The notes under the pieces are model-generated. The model ran no database searches and was not told the origin of the DNA. It saw nothing but the letters and a program-made list of their open reading frames with translations. Positions 1 to 8,294 of a stretch of DNA of 56,087 bases are shown one piece after another (position 1 is the stretch's first letter; each line of letters starts with the position of its first letter). Origin of the DNA: an uncultured Angelakisella sp. (GTDB taxonomy: Bacteria > Bacillota > Clostridia > Oscillospirales > Ruminococcaceae); contig CAJUFK010000007.1 in the NCBI GenBank assembly GCA_910585535.1, positions 1 to 56,087 on the forward strand, in the 5' to 3' direction. The position numbers were made by a program, and so were the translations under genes.

Positions 1-147
1 GACCTTGGGGGCGGAGAGGGTGAGGCGGTTGTCACAGTAAACGGGGCTTTTGATGCCGCTGGCCCAGACAAAGGGCTCCTCCGGGCGGAAGAAAACGGCT
101 TTGATGGAGAGGAGGTCCTTAGCAATGGTCTTCTGGAGGTCGGTCAT
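1..147 (-). CDS. pyrE: Orotate phosphoribosyltransferase, N-terminal part (cut by window edge)
   Basis: The first 49 codons are visible; the rest lies beyond base 1. The enzyme transfers the phosphoribosyl group of PRPP to orotate, giving OMP in pyrimidine synthesis. The seen sequence contains the family's N-terminal motif, residues 29-39 ASGIKSPVYCD, and the preceding FFRPEEPFVW segment, which is typical of PyrE. The start is the ATG at 147-145, behind an AAGGA-type ribosome binding site 11 bases upstream. It lies downstream of the M23 hydrolase on the same strand, across a 167-base structured gap. No PyrR-type attenuator consensus was recognised there. Confidence 0.88.
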   Translation of the reverse strand, partial: MTDLQKTIAKDLLSIKAVFFRPEEPFVWASGIKSPVYCDNRLTLSAPKV

Positions 148-314
148 AGGTGATCCCATCCTTTCTGGCAGGCAAACGCCCGCACACCCTGCTCGGCCCT
201 TCGGGCCTTACGTTGTCCTGTTTCCTAACTCCTGCCTGGAGTTCTACAAAGTGGGCTGTCTCAGGTTGCCTGTAACAGCCGGAGGAACGACTTTCTGCCG
301 GATCGTCATTCACC
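148..314 (-). other. Structured intergenic region upstream of pyrE
   Basis: Read on the minus strand this gap contains three successive hairpins: 254-259 with 275-280 (GGCTGT/ACAGCC, with an inner CAGG/CCTG pair), 227-232 with 238-243 (AACTCC/GGAGTT), and 195-199 with 203-207 (GGCCC/GGGCC). None is followed by a U-run, so it is not an obvious terminator. It could be a processed mRNA junction, a leader element for pyrE, or an intergenic repeat. No promoter of good quality was found in it. Confidence 0.4.
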
Positions 315-1514
315 TTATTTCAGGTAAGACAGCGGATTGGTATGTTTGCCGTTTACACGGATCTCAAAATGGAGGTGCGGGCCTGTAGACCAGCCGGTAC
401 TGCCTACATTGCCGATGTTCTGGCCCTTCTTCACAAAGTCCCCGACGCTGACGTTGACACTGCTCAGGTGGGCGTAAAGGGTCGAGTAACCACCGCCGTG
501 ATCCACAATGATATACTTCCCGTACCCCACCCCCGGGACATAGGTGGTTTTGGTAAAGATGACATTTCCGGAGTTGGCCGCCACCACACTTTTGCCGTTG
601 ACGTTGGCCCCGGTAAAATCCACCCCGGTGTGGAAGTCGGTGCCGTTAAAACGCCAGCCGTAATAGGAACTGATGTAGGTATACCCCGGCACCGGATACA
701 TAAAGGTACCGCCTACAAAATCCTCTATCTCCTCGCCTTCCATGCTCTCGTAGATGCGGTCAATCTCCGCCTGGGTCTCCTTCATCTCCTGCTGCTTGGC
801 GGCAATATCGGCCAGGAATTCCTTTTCCATCTGGGAGATGCTTTGGATCTCCGCCACGGTGGCGGAGAGCTTCGCGTCCAGCTGGCGGCGGGTCTCTTCG
901 GCCTGGGCTTTGGTGGTCCCCAGCTCCGCCCGGTCCGCCTCTACGGCGGCTTTGGCTTCCTCCACGGCGGCCTTGGCCTCCTCCACGTTCCTCAGGGTCT
1001 GCTCCAAATCGTCCAGGATGTCCTGGTCGTGCTGGGCCACCCGCTTCAGGTACTCGCTGGCCGTAAGGAAATCCCCAAAGCTTTCCGCCCCCAGCAGAAG
1101 GGAGAGGGTGGAGGTGTGTTCTGACATATACATGGCCCGCATCCGGCGCTTAAAGAGTTCGTAGTTCTCGTCGATGCTGCCCTCCAGGTTGTCGATCTCT
1201 TCCTCTTTCTGGACAATATCCTGTTCCAGACCTGCGATCTTGTTTTCCAGCGCCACGATCTTTTCCTCCAAAGCTGCGATCTGGCTCTTCATAATGGCGA
1301 TCTCCTGGGTGGTCTTTTCCTTGATGGCCTCCTGTTTGGCCTTCTCCGTTTTGGCGGCGTTTACCTTGGCCTGGAGGGCGTCGGCCTCCTTTTGGAGCTG
1401 ATCCAGCTTATCGTTAAGGTCGTCCACTTCGTCCCCCAAAGCCACGGCGGAGGTGCAGAACAGCATCCCGGCACAGAGCAGGAGAGCAAAGAACCGTTTC
1501 AGTGAATGCTTCAT
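315..1514 (-). CDS. Coiled-coil M23 (LytM-type) murein hydrolase or hydrolase activator, EnvC-like
   Basis: The 399-residue exported protein probably cuts peptidoglycan cross-bridges or activates amidases during cell separation. Residues 1-27 form a signal peptide ending in ALG. Residues 28-258 are a long heptad-rich coiled coil. Residues 270-399 form the M23 domain. The zinc and catalytic residues are present: H295 and D299 (HTGVD), H349 (YAHL), and H380/H382 (HLHFE). The gene sits 12 bases downstream of ftsX. This is the classical FtsEX-EnvC/PcsB arrangement, in which the ABC-like complex controls the hydrolase through its coiled coil. Substrate specificity cannot be read from the sequence. 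Confidence 0.92.
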   Translation of the reverse strand: MKHSLKRFFALLLCAGMLFCTSAVALGDEVDDLNDKLDQLQKEADALQAKVNAAKTEKAKQEAIKEKTTQEIAIMKSQIAALEEKIVALENKIAGLEQDIVQKEEEIDNLEGSIDENYELFKRRMRAMYMSEHTSTLSLLLGAESFGDFLTASEYLKRVAQHDQDILDDLEQTLRNVEEAKAAVEEAKAAVEADRAELGTTKAQAEETRRQLDAKLSATVAEIQSISQMEKEFLADIAAKQQEMKETQAEIDRIYESMEGEEIEDFVGGTFMYPVPGYTYISSYYGWRFNGTDFHTGVDFTGANVNGKSVVAANSGNVIFTKTTYVPGVGYGKYIIVDHGGGYSTLYAHLSSVNVSVGDFVKKGQNIGNVGSTGWSTGPHLHFEIRVNGKHTNPLSYLK

Positions 1515-1526
1515 GGTGTTCCTCCC

Positions 1527-2432
1527 CTAAACTTTCAGATACCGGCCCACAAAGAAGAGGGCGCCGGCGACACCAAAGGCAGCTCCTGCTCCGCAGAAGC
1601 CCCCCAGCATCCGGAGGGCGACATCCTCAAAGCGGACCAGGTGCTGGTAGGCCAGCTGGAGCCAGCTGGGCCCGCCTCCCCCCAGCCAATCCAGAAGGTA
1701 GTAGTACCCCACCCACAGCAGGGCAAAAGCCAGCAGGGCGGAAAGAAGGCCGATGAGGACCCCTTCCACCAGAAACGGCAGGCGGATAAAGGTATCGGTG
1801 GCCCCGACGTACTTCATGATACTGATCTCTTTTCGCCGGCTGAAGATGGTTAGCTTAATGGTGTTGCTGACGATGAGGATGGACACCGCCCCCAGAATGG
1901 CCACAATGGCCAGCCCCCCATAGTTCACCGCCTTTTTGATGCCCACCAGGGTGGCGGCCATATCGGTGGGAGAGTTCACCTCCATCACCAGGGGAAGTTC
2001 CTGAAGCTTCGCCACGGTATCCCCCAGCAGTTCCAGGTCCTTGACCTTGACGTAATAGGTGGCGGGAAGGGGATTATCCTCTTTAAGGGCGTCCATAAGA
2101 TAGGCGGCGTTGCCCAGCCGCTCCATCTGGCCCTCCAGGGCCTCATCCCGGGAGATATACTTTACCGACGCCACATTCTCGATCTCCTGGAGGGAAAAGG
2201 CCAGGCCCTCGGCCTCGGCGTCGCTGGCGCTGTCTTCTACAAAAACCACCACGTCGTTTTGGCTCTCGATATAGCCCACCACCGCATCGGCGTTGAGGGA
2301 AAACAACACCGCCGCCCCAATCAGGAGCATACAGGCCACCAGCACCCCAATGGAAGCGATGGTCATCTGGCGGTTGGCCCGGACGTTCCGGGCACCTTCC
2401 CCGATGAGATAGCGCATACTACCCAAAGTCAT
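1527..2432 (-). CDS. ftsX: Cell-division ABC transporter-like membrane protein FtsX
   Basis: The 301-residue membrane partner of FtsE transmits ATPase-driven movement across the membrane to peptidoglycan hydrolases. There is one N-terminal membrane helix (about residues 27-48). An extracellular domain (about 50-165) follows, then three C-terminal helices in the FtsX/MacB-type permease region (about 170-300). The cytoplasmic segment KLTIFSRRKEISIMKYVGAT is characteristic of FtsX. The ATG overlaps the ftsE stop as ATGA, so the two are translationally coupled. The downstream M23 protein is the expected extracellular effector. Confidence 0.95.
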   Translation of the reverse strand: MTLGSMRYLIGEGARNVRANRQMTIASIGVLVACMLLIGAAVLFSLNADAVVGYIESQNDVVVFVEDSASDAEAEGLAFSLQEIENVASVKYISRDEALEGQMERLGNAAYLMDALKEDNPLPATYYVKVKDLELLGDTVAKLQELPLVMEVNSPTDMAATLVGIKKAVNYGGLAIVAILGAVSILIVSNTIKLTIFSRRKEISIMKYVGATDTFIRLPFLVEGVLIGLLSALLAFALLWVGYYYLLDWLGGGGPSWLQLAYQHLVRFEDVALRMLGGFCGAGAAFGVAGALFFVGRYLKV

Positions 2433-3103
2433 GGCATTCTCCCTCCCCGATCCAAGGTGATCCGTCCCTTTTCAATGCCAATGATCCGGTGGTCGAACTG
2501 GGAGACCAGGCCGTGTTCATGGGTGACCATAACAATGGTGGTGCCGCATTTATTGATCTCGTTGAGGAGATCCACGATCTCGTAGGAAAGTTCCGGATCG
2601 ATGTTTCCGGTGGGCTCGTCGGCGATGATGATGGCGGGATTGTTCACCAGGGCCCGGGCCAGGGCCACCCGCTGCTGTTCCCCGCCGCTGATCTCCGCCG
2701 GGTAGCTCCGGGCCTTTTTTGCCAGGCCCAAAAGATCCAGGATGTAGGGCACCCTGCGGCGGATAAACTTTGTGGAAACGTTGGTGACCTGCATGGCGAA
2801 GGCCACGTTGTCATAGACGGTCATTGTAGGGATGAGACGGAAGTCCTGGAACACCACCCCTACCGTCCGGCGGAAGGCCGGGATCTGCCGGCGCTTCATC
2901 TTTACCAGGTCCTGGCCGTTGACCACCACCGAACCCTTGGTTGGGGTCTCCTCCCGGAGAAGGAGCTTAATGAGGGTGCTTTTTCCCGCTCCGGAGGGGC
3001 CTACGATAAAGACAAACTCCCCCTTGCCCACATAGAGGGAAACATGGTGGAGGGCATGGGTGCCGCTTTCATAGGTCTTGGAGACATCCTTTAGGTTTAT
3101 CAT
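2429..3103 (-). CDS. ftsE: Cell-division ATP-binding protein FtsE
   Basis: This 224-residue ABC ATPase has Walker A GPSGAGKST (about residues 36-44), the signature SGGEQQR, Walker B IIIADEPTGN and a switch histidine in MVTHEH. It forms a complex with FtsX and acts on septal wall hydrolysis rather than on transport. The start ATG follows AGGAGG by 7 bases. A consensus promoter lies about 110 bases upstream, and a strong hairpin lies between that promoter and the gene (see the leader entry). It is the first gene of the ftsE-ftsX-M23 operon. Confidence 0.96.
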   Translation of the reverse strand: MINLKDVSKTYESGTHALHHVSLYVGKGEFVFIVGPSGAGKSTLIKLLLREETPTKGSVVVNGQDLVKMKRRQIPAFRRTVGVVFQDFRLIPTMTVYDNVAFAMQVTNVSTKFIRRRVPYILDLLGLAKKARSYPAEISGGEQQRVALARALVNNPAIIIADEPTGNIDPELSYEIVDLLNEINKCGTTIVMVTHEHGLVSQFDHRIIGIEKGRITLDRGGRMP

Positions 3104-3143
3104 GCTTCACACCTCCTAAACACAGCGTGGGCTACAGGGAAAA

Positions 3144-3187
3144 CAGCGTCCTTTGGACAACCTGTGGGGCTGTCCAAAGCGGCGCTG
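3144..3187 (-). terminator. Strong hairpin in the ftsEX leader, attenuator-like
   Basis: The two stem arms are 3151-3159 and 3171-3179 (CTTTGGACA/TGTCCAAAG), extended by 3144-3148 and 3183-3187 (CAGCG/CGCTG). On the minus strand the stem is followed by GTTTTCCC, and on the plus strand by GTTTTTG, so it could work in either direction. It lies about 20 bases downstream of the predicted start site of the ftsEX transcript. It would therefore act as an early terminator or a leader structure rather than as the end of the preceding gene. Confidence 0.55.
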
Positions 3188-3209
3188 TTTTTGTCGAGGC
3201 GCCGTATCT

Positions 3210-3238
3210 ATTCTACGGCACGTCGGTTCTTCTGTCAA
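3210..3238 (-). promoter_or_regulatory. Consensus sigma-A-type promoter of ftsEX
   Basis: On the minus strand TTGACA (3238-3233) is followed by a 17-base spacer and TAGAAT (3215-3210). The predicted transcription start is near 3203. It would drive ftsE, ftsX and the M23 hydrolase. Confidence 0.8.
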
Positions 3239-3306
3239 CCGTTCCTGCGAAATTTTCGATGAGACGGGACGGCACGCATCGACACTGGCACGCGCATCGT
3301 CAGTTT

Positions 3307-4392
3307 TTAGTATTTCACCGGATTGGCGGTAAGGTACTTCTTCACCATAAGGGCCACCTTAAAGACAATGGCATGGTCGAACTCCCGCAGATCCAGGCCG
3401 GTGAGCTTTTTGATCTTCTCCAGGCGGTAGACCAACGTATTGCGGTGGACAAACAGCTTGCGGCTGGTCTCCGAAACGTTCAGGTTGTTCTCGAAGAACT
3501 TCTGGATGGTAAACAGCGTCTCCTGGTCCAAACTTTCGATGGAACCCTTCTTAAAGACCTCCCGAAGGAACATCTCACAGAGGGTGGTGGGCAGCTGATA
3601 GATAATCCGGGCGATGCCCAGATTGTCGTAGCTGACAATGAGCTTTTCGGTGTCGAACACCTTGCCCACTTCCAGGGCGGCTTGAGCCTCCCGGAAGGAC
3701 CGGGCCAGGTCCTTGATGCCGGTGACCACCGTTCCGATGCCCACTACCACCTTGGTGTAGAATTCGCTGCCCAAGGTATCCACAATGGAACGGGCCAGCT
3801 TCTCCAGGTCCTTGGTCTCGATGCCGCTTTTGATCTCTTTAACTAAAACGATGTCGCTTTCGCTGATGTTAAAGACAAAATCCTTCTGCTTATCGGGGAA
3901 AAGGTTCTGGATAACATCGAAAGCGGAAATATCGTTGGCGGAAATGATGCGGATAAGCAGCACCACCCGGCTAACATCGGAACTGAAATGGAGTTCCCGG
4001 GCCTTGACGAAAATATCCCCGGGGAGGATATTGTCCAAAATGACATTTTTGATAAAGTTGCTGCGGTCGTACTTTTCATCATAATACTGCTTGATATTTT
4101 GCAGGGAGATGGTGAGAACGCCGCAGATCTTGGCGGCCAGGTCGTCGGCGCCGGAGACAAAGACCGCGTACTCCGCCTTCATCTTGGATCCAAAGGGTTT
4201 ATACGTAACCCCGTCCCGAACGAACAGGTCGTTGTTTTCCCCCAGGTCGATGGCGAGGAAATCGTTGGGCTCCCCTATTTTGGTTAGGTCGCTGCAGGCA
4301 ATGATCGTCGCGTTCTCATCCACCACGCCGATGGTGCGGTTGATGGTATCCCTCATCTGGTAAACGAGCCCCTGGAATAATCTGTTCGACAT
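3307..4392 (-). CDS. CdaR/PucR-family transcriptional regulator
   Basis: The 361-residue regulator has an N-terminal sugar-diacid-recognition-like region (about residues 5-130: MRDTINRTIGVVDENATIIA and following). A GGDEF-like middle part follows, and the C-terminal helix-turn-helix of the PucR/CdaR type (about 300-355) contains NVSETSRKLFVHRNTLVYRL. Family members control catabolic genes in response to small carboxylates or purine breakdown. The ligand here is unknown. I start at the ATG at 4392 behind GAGAGGG rather than at an in-frame ATG 15 codons earlier. It has its own consensus promoter and no same-strand partner, so its target genes may be elsewhere. Confidence 0.85.
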   Translation of the reverse strand: MSNRLFQGLVYQMRDTINRTIGVVDENATIIACSDLTKIGEPNDFLAIDLGENNDLFVRDGVTYKPFGSKMKAEYAVFVSGADDLAAKICGVLTISLQNIKQYYDEKYDRSNFIKNVILDNILPGDIFVKARELHFSSDVSRVVLLIRIISANDISAFDVIQNLFPDKQKDFVFNISESDIVLVKEIKSGIETKDLEKLARSIVDTLGSEFYTKVVVGIGTVVTGIKDLARSFREAQAALEVGKVFDTEKLIVSYDNLGIARIIYQLPTTLCEMFLREVFKKGSIESLDQETLFTIQKFFENNLNVSETSRKLFVHRNTLVYRLEKIKKLTGLDLREFDHAIVFKVALMVKKYLTANPVKY

Positions 4393-4460
4393 AATGCTAC
4401 CCTCTCTCTTCTTACTCTGTTCGCTGGGGTCAGGCACTTCCCAAAGTTTTACACAAGACT

Positions 4461-4489
4461 ATTGTACAATTTTTTTTGTGCATTTGCAA
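4461..4489 (-). promoter_or_regulatory. Promoter of the CdaR/PucR-type regulator gene
   Basis: On the minus strand TTGCAA (4489-4484) and TACAAT (4466-4461) are separated by 17 bases that include a run of A residues. The rest of the gap between this gene and rsuA (about 4393-4702) holds only small hairpins and no further gene that I can support. Confidence 0.75.
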
Positions 4490-4702
4490 CAGTTTTTTTC
4501 TAGGAAATTCTTCTTATCAGAAGGAAGATTGGCACTTTTGTCTACGAAACAGGGAAAAAAGGAATGAGAATCACAAAATCAGCCTGTTGAAAGGCGGCTC
4601 TCGTAAAAAAATAGCCAAAAGCCGAAGGCCGTCGAAGGGGGACGGAGTCTTGACAGGGCAGTTACAATGGAAGGGAAAGGCAGCAAAAAGGAGCGGGCGT
4701 TT

Positions 4703-5413
4703 ATGAAAACAGAGCGTTTGGACAAGATCCTGGCGGCGCAGTCCACTTGGTCCCGCAAGGAGGTAAAGGAGCTGGTCCGCAAAGGACTGGTGACGGTGGA
4801 CGGCTCCCCGGCCAAGGGGGCGGACCAAAAGGTGGACCCTGACAAAAGCTGTGTCCAAGTTGCCGGACGAACCGTCCCTCTGCGGATCCGCCTCTACCTG
4901 ATGATGAACAAGCCCGCCGGGGTGGTCTCCGCCAGCCGGGACGACAGCTGCCCCACCGTAGTGGACCTGGTGCCGCCGGAGCTGCTCCGCCAGGGGCTCT
5001 TCCCTGCCGGGCGTCTGGATAAGGACACCACCGGAATGGTTATCATCACCGACGACGGGGCCCTGGCCCACCGCATCCTCTCCCCCAAAAGCCACGTCCC
5101 CAAGGTCTACCTGGCCCGGCTGGACCGTCCCCTCACCCCGGAGATGGCGGAGGGCTTCGCCGCCGGCATCCCCCTGGGGGAGGAAGGGGCCACCCTTCCT
5201 GCAAAGCTGGAGCCTTTGGAGGAGACCCTGGCCCGGGTGACCCTTCGGGAGGGGATGTACCACCAGATCAAGCGGATGTTCGCCGTCTACGGGGCCAAGG
5301 TGGTGGAGCTGCGGCGGATCTCCATGGGGGGGCTGGCCCTGGATGAAAGCCTGGCCCCGGGCCAATGCCGGGAACTCACCCCCCAGGAGGTGGAGCTGCT
5401 TCAGCAGCGGTAA
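4703..5413 (+). CDS. rsuA: Ribosomal small-subunit pseudouridine synthase, RsuA/RluB family
   Basis: The 236-residue enzyme isomerises a uridine in rRNA, by family most likely U516 of 16S rRNA. An S4 RNA-binding domain (residues 3-50, RLDKILAAQSTWSRKEVKEL) precedes the pseudouridine synthase domain, with catalytic D106 in GRLDKDTTGM. The start ATG at 4703 follows AAGGAG by 9 bases. An ATG 12 codons upstream lies ahead of this site and is unlikely to be used. RsuA and RluB/E paralogues cannot be told apart by eye with certainty. Confidence 0.85.
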   Translation: MKTERLDKILAAQSTWSRKEVKELVRKGLVTVDGSPAKGADQKVDPDKSCVQVAGRTVPLRIRLYLMMNKPAGVVSASRDDSCPTVVDLVPPELLRQGLFPAGRLDKDTTGMVIITDDGALAHRILSPKSHVPKVYLARLDRPLTPEMAEGFAAGIPLGEEGATLPAKLEPLEETLARVTLREGMYHQIKRMFAVYGAKVVELRRISMGGLALDESLAPGQCRELTPQEVELLQQR

Positions 5414-5497
5414 CCTGGAGAGGGCTCTGTGCAGCCTTCTGGGCCAGAAAACCAAAAGGCCAAGGCCATATTTCGTCACAAAAGAGAGGTGCTGTTT

Positions 5498-5965
5498 ATG
5501 CCGCAAATGAATCGTGGGGGCAAATTTGTCTTTGGGAAATCGATCATAAGGGAAAACGGAGCCGTTCAACTCCCTCCCCAGGCTGTCCGGGAGTACCAGA
5601 TTGCAGCGGAGGGCCGGGTCTATCTCTTTACCGGGAGCAGGAGTACCGGCGGGTTCTGCGTCACCCGAAAGGGGCTGCTGGCATCCTCAACGCTGGGGCA
5701 CATCCTGACCGAAAATCCCGGCCTGCTGGATTACACCCTGGAGTGCGGCGCTTTTTTGCGGTACAAGGGCCGCTCCTACTGCTGGACCGGCATTACAGAG
5801 GACGGAAGGATCACCCTGTCCCAGGCGATGATGGACCTGCTGAAGCTTGCGCCGGGGATGGAACTCTTGTCCATCCGGAGCAGCGACATTGCCTTTACAA
5901 TGGGAGCAAAGGGGCCTCTGTTGGAGAAAGCGCGGAATTATGATGGGGTCATCCCTGTGTTCTGA
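5498..5965 (+). CDS. Protein with two tandem AbrB/MazE-like swapped-hairpin repeats
   Basis: The 155-residue protein is not one I recognise by name. Two segments share a pattern of the type 'I..(D/N)G.(I/V).L....(M)..L.(L/I)..G': residues about 14-52 (IIRENGAVQLPPQAVREYQI) and about 100-137 (ITEDGRITLSQAMMDLLKLA). This resembles a duplicated AbrB/SpoVT N-terminal fold, a small DNA-binding or dimerising barrel. The start at 5498 follows AGAGAGG; an ATG at 5429 lacks a site. It lies 84 bases after rsuA and just ahead of the dusB promoter. A transcription-regulator role is an inference from fold only. Confidence 0.6.
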   Translation: MPQMNRGGKFVFGKSIIRENGAVQLPPQAVREYQIAAEGRVYLFTGSRSTGGFCVTRKGLLASSTLGHILTENPGLLDYTLECGAFLRYKGRSYCWTGITEDGRITLSQAMMDLLKLAPGMELLSIRSSDIAFTMGAKGPLLEKARNYDGVIPVF

Positions 5966-5987
5966 CCGTAAGGTCAAAAAGTTTGGC

Positions 5988-6016
5988 TTGCCCTTTCCCT
6001 CCTTTTTTGTTAAAAT
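5988..6016 (+). promoter_or_regulatory. Promoter of the dusB operon
   Basis: TTGCCC (5988-5993), a 17-base spacer and TAAAAT (6011-6016) precede the dusB ribosome binding site. The element separates dusB from the AbrB-like gene upstream. Confidence 0.65.
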
Positions 6017-6052
6017 ACCAAATAGACTTTGCCAAAAAAGGAGGGGGCTGTT

Positions 6053-7048
6053 TTGCAGATCGGAACCGTTTCTCTCACCGGCGGTGCGGCCCTGGCCCCC
6101 ATGGCGGGGGTGGCGGACCGGGCCTTCCGGGAAATCTGCCGTTCCTTTGGGGCGGTGTACACCGTGGGGGAGATGGTCAGCGCCCGGGGGCTCCTCCAGG
6201 GGAGCGGCAAGTCGGAGGAGCTGCTGGTTATGGGCCCAAAGGAACGCCCCGGTGCCGTCCAGCTGTTCGGGGACGACCCGGAGACGCTGGCTCGGGCGGT
6301 GGATGTGGCCATGAAGTTTCAGCCGGAGGTCATCGACCTGAATATGGGCTGTCCCGCCCCCAAAATTGCTGGGAACAAGGCCGGGGCCGCCCTAATGAAG
6401 GACCCGGACCTGGCCGCCCGGATCATCCGGGGGGTGAAGGCTGCCAGTCCCGTTCCGGTGACGGTGAAGTTCCGCAAGGGTTGGGACGAAACCTCGGTAA
6501 ACGCCCTGGAGTTCGCCAAAATGGCCCAGGAGAGCGGGGCCGACGCCATTGCCCTCCACGGGCGGACCAGGGCCCAGATGTACGCCCCTCCGGCGGACTG
6601 GGAGATTATCCGCCAGGTGAAGGCGGCGGTTTCTATCCCGGTAATGGGCAATGGGGATGTGGACAGCCCCCAGGCTGCAAAGCGGATGCTGGAATCCACC
6701 GGCTGTGACCTGGTGATGGTGGGCCGGGGGGCTTTGGGCAGGCCCTGGCTCTTCGGGCAGGTCGCCGCCTTTCTTCGGGACGGAACAGTCCTCCCCGAGC
6801 CGCCTATGGGGGAGCGGATGGAGGTCATGCTCCGCCAGGTTGCGCTGATGGCGGCCTACAAAGGGGATCGTATCGCCTTCCGGGAGGCCCGGAAGCACTG
6901 CGGCTGGTACATCACCGGAATGCGGGGCGCTGCGGCCCTTCGCCGGCAGGCGGGGACTGTCTCCTGCCTGGAGGACGTCAAACAACTGGCTCAGGCGGCT
7001 ATCCGCCTGGCAGAGGAAAACAACCAGGGAGAGGAAGAAGCGATATGA
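6053..7048 (+). CDS. dusB: tRNA-dihydrouridine synthase, DusB type
   Basis: This 331-residue flavoenzyme reduces uridine to dihydrouridine in the D-loop of tRNA. The TIM barrel starts with the Dus motif APMAGVADRAFREICRSFGA. The catalytic cysteine is in NMGCPAPKI, and the phosphate-binding VMVGRGALGRPWLF is near residue 230. I place the start at TTG 6053, 8 bases after AGGAGG at 6039-6044; the ATG at 6029 lies upstream of that site and would not use it. It overlaps the next gene by ATGA. Confidence 0.93.
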   Translation: MQIGTVSLTGGAALAPMAGVADRAFREICRSFGAVYTVGEMVSARGLLQGSGKSEELLVMGPKERPGAVQLFGDDPETLARAVDVAMKFQPEVIDLNMGCPAPKIAGNKAGAALMKDPDLAARIIRGVKAASPVPVTVKFRKGWDETSVNALEFAKMAQESGADAIALHGRTRAQMYAPPADWEIIRQVKAAVSIPVMGNGDVDSPQAAKRMLESTGCDLVMVGRGALGRPWLFGQVAAFLRDGTVLPEPPMGERMEVMLRQVALMAAYKGDRIAFREARKHCGWYITGMRGAAALRRQAGTVSCLEDVKQLAQAAIRLAEENNQGEEEAI

Positions 7049-7314
7049 AGTGGAAACGGAATCTGGTGCTGATCTTTTTACTGCTGGCGGGGGTGGTCAT
7101 GGGTTCCCTTCTGGCCACCGTCACTGCTAAGGTCCCCTTTCTGGGCTGGCTCAGCTATGGCAGCAGCGTGGGGATCTCCACAGCAGAGCCTATGCTCCTG
7201 GATCTGGCGGTGTTACAGGTGGCCTTTGGCTTCCAGTTTCAAATCAACGTGGCCCAGATCATCTGCATCATCCTGGCCATTTTGATGTACAAAGGCCTGG
7301 CCGACCGTCTATAA
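7045..7314 (+). CDS. DUF4321 small membrane protein
   Basis: The 89-residue protein has two hydrophobic segments (about 5-26 and 65-84) flanking a glycine-rich loop with GWLSYGSSVGIS. It matches the DUF4321 family found almost only in endospore-forming Firmicutes, whose function is unknown to me. Its ATG overlaps the dusB stop (ATGA), so it is translationally coupled to it. The BtuF-like gene follows 10 bases downstream. Confidence 0.75.
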   Translation: MKWKRNLVLIFLLLAGVVMGSLLATVTAKVPFLGWLSYGSSVGISTAEPMLLDLAVLQVAFGFQFQINVAQIICIILAILMYKGLADRL

Positions 7315-7324
7315 GGAGGAACCT

Positions 7325-8257
7325 ATGAGGTCACGTCGTTTTTGGGCCCTTTTGCTGGTCCTTCTGCTCCTCCTGCCGGGGTGCAAAAAATCGGAGATGG
7401 GGGGTAACCTTGGAGGCAGCGGAAAGAAAGACCCCTCTTCCGGTTCCGCCGGGGAAAACCCGGATTGGCCGGTGCGGATCAGGGAAGCAGACATTCCGGA
7501 AGCCCCCCAGAAGGTGGTTTCCCTCTCCCCCGGCACCACTGAAATGCTCTTCGCTATGGGCCTGGGGAGCCGGGTGGTGGGGGTCAGCGATTACTGCGAC
7601 TACCCCGCCGCCGAGGTGGAAAAGCGCCACCGGTGCGGCTCGGTCCTCTCCCCTGACACTGACCGGATCCGCTCCCAGGGGGCCGACCTGGTGGTGGCCT
7701 CGGCCGCTCTCACCGAGCAGGATCTTATCCGCCTCCAACAGCTGGAGATTCCTGTGCTGGTGCTGAAGCGGGCAGATTCCCTGGAGGAACTGCGGCAGAA
7801 CTACCTGGATCTTGCCCTGGCCCTTATGGGGGCCACCTCCGGCAAAAACCACGGGGAGGGCTACTGGAAGGAACTGGAGGGGATGATCCGGGAGGGGGCC
7901 GCCGCCTCAGACGGCACCGCCCCCAAGGCCATTCTCCTGCGCCAGATGGGCTACGGCATGGCCACCGGGGAGACCTTCGAGGGGGCCCTCCTGGAGGAGC
8001 TGGGCTTTGTCAACGACGCCAAGGCCTACACCGGCTGGCTCTACGACCGGGCCAACGTAGCCGCCCTGGAACCGGACGTCATCTTTGCCGACACGGCCAT
8101 CCCGGTGGATGAAGTGAAAAAGAGCGTCATCTATCAGCCGGTGGCGGCGGTGAAAAACGACAAGGTGATGAACGTGGATTTTACCGTCTTTGAACGGCAA
8201 AGTCCCCGGATGTTCGAGACCCTGCGGGAAATGGGAAAATTCGGACACGGGGGATAA
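7325..8257 (+). CDS. BtuF-like substrate-binding lipoprotein (Peripla_BP_2 family)
   Basis: The 310-residue lipoprotein has a signal with lipobox LLPGC (Cys21). It has two Peripla_BP_2 lobes, the first starting at VVSLSPGTTEMLFAMGLGSR and the second at about residue 175, joined by a long helix as in class III binding proteins. The family carries cobalamin, haem or ferric chelates to an ABC importer. With a cobalamin operon nearby, corrinoid binding is a reasonable guess but is not shown. No permease or ATPase gene accompanies it here. AGGAGG precedes the ATG by 7 bases. Confidence 0.8.
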   Translation: MRSRRFWALLLVLLLLLPGCKKSEMGGNLGGSGKKDPSSGSAGENPDWPVRIREADIPEAPQKVVSLSPGTTEMLFAMGLGSRVVGVSDYCDYPAAEVEKRHRCGSVLSPDTDRIRSQGADLVVASAALTEQDLIRLQQLEIPVLVLKRADSLEELRQNYLDLALALMGATSGKNHGEGYWKELEGMIREGAAASDGTAPKAILLRQMGYGMATGETFEGALLEELGFVNDAKAYTGWLYDRANVAALEPDVIFADTAIPVDEVKKSVIYQPVAAVKNDKVMNVDFTVFERQSPRMFETLREMGKFGHGG

Positions 8258-8262
8258 AAGGG

Positions 8263-8294
8263 GACCCTCCCGGGGAGAACGGGAGGGTCTTTTT
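8263..8294. terminator. Bidirectional terminator shared by the BtuF-like gene and toxN
   Basis: The perfect 9-bp stem 8263-8271/8281-8289 (GACCCTCCC/GGGAGGGTC) is followed by TTTTT on the plus strand. On the minus strand it is followed by CCCCTTTTATC. It sits between two convergent genes and can end both. Confidence 0.85.

Noticed and set aside
148..314. PyrR-type attenuator of pyrE
   Set aside because: The PyrR-binding consensus and a U-tailed terminator are absent.
4649..4667. Promoter just upstream of rsuA (TTGACA and TACAAT)
   Set aside because: The two hexamers are only 7 bases apart, so they cannot be read together by one polymerase.
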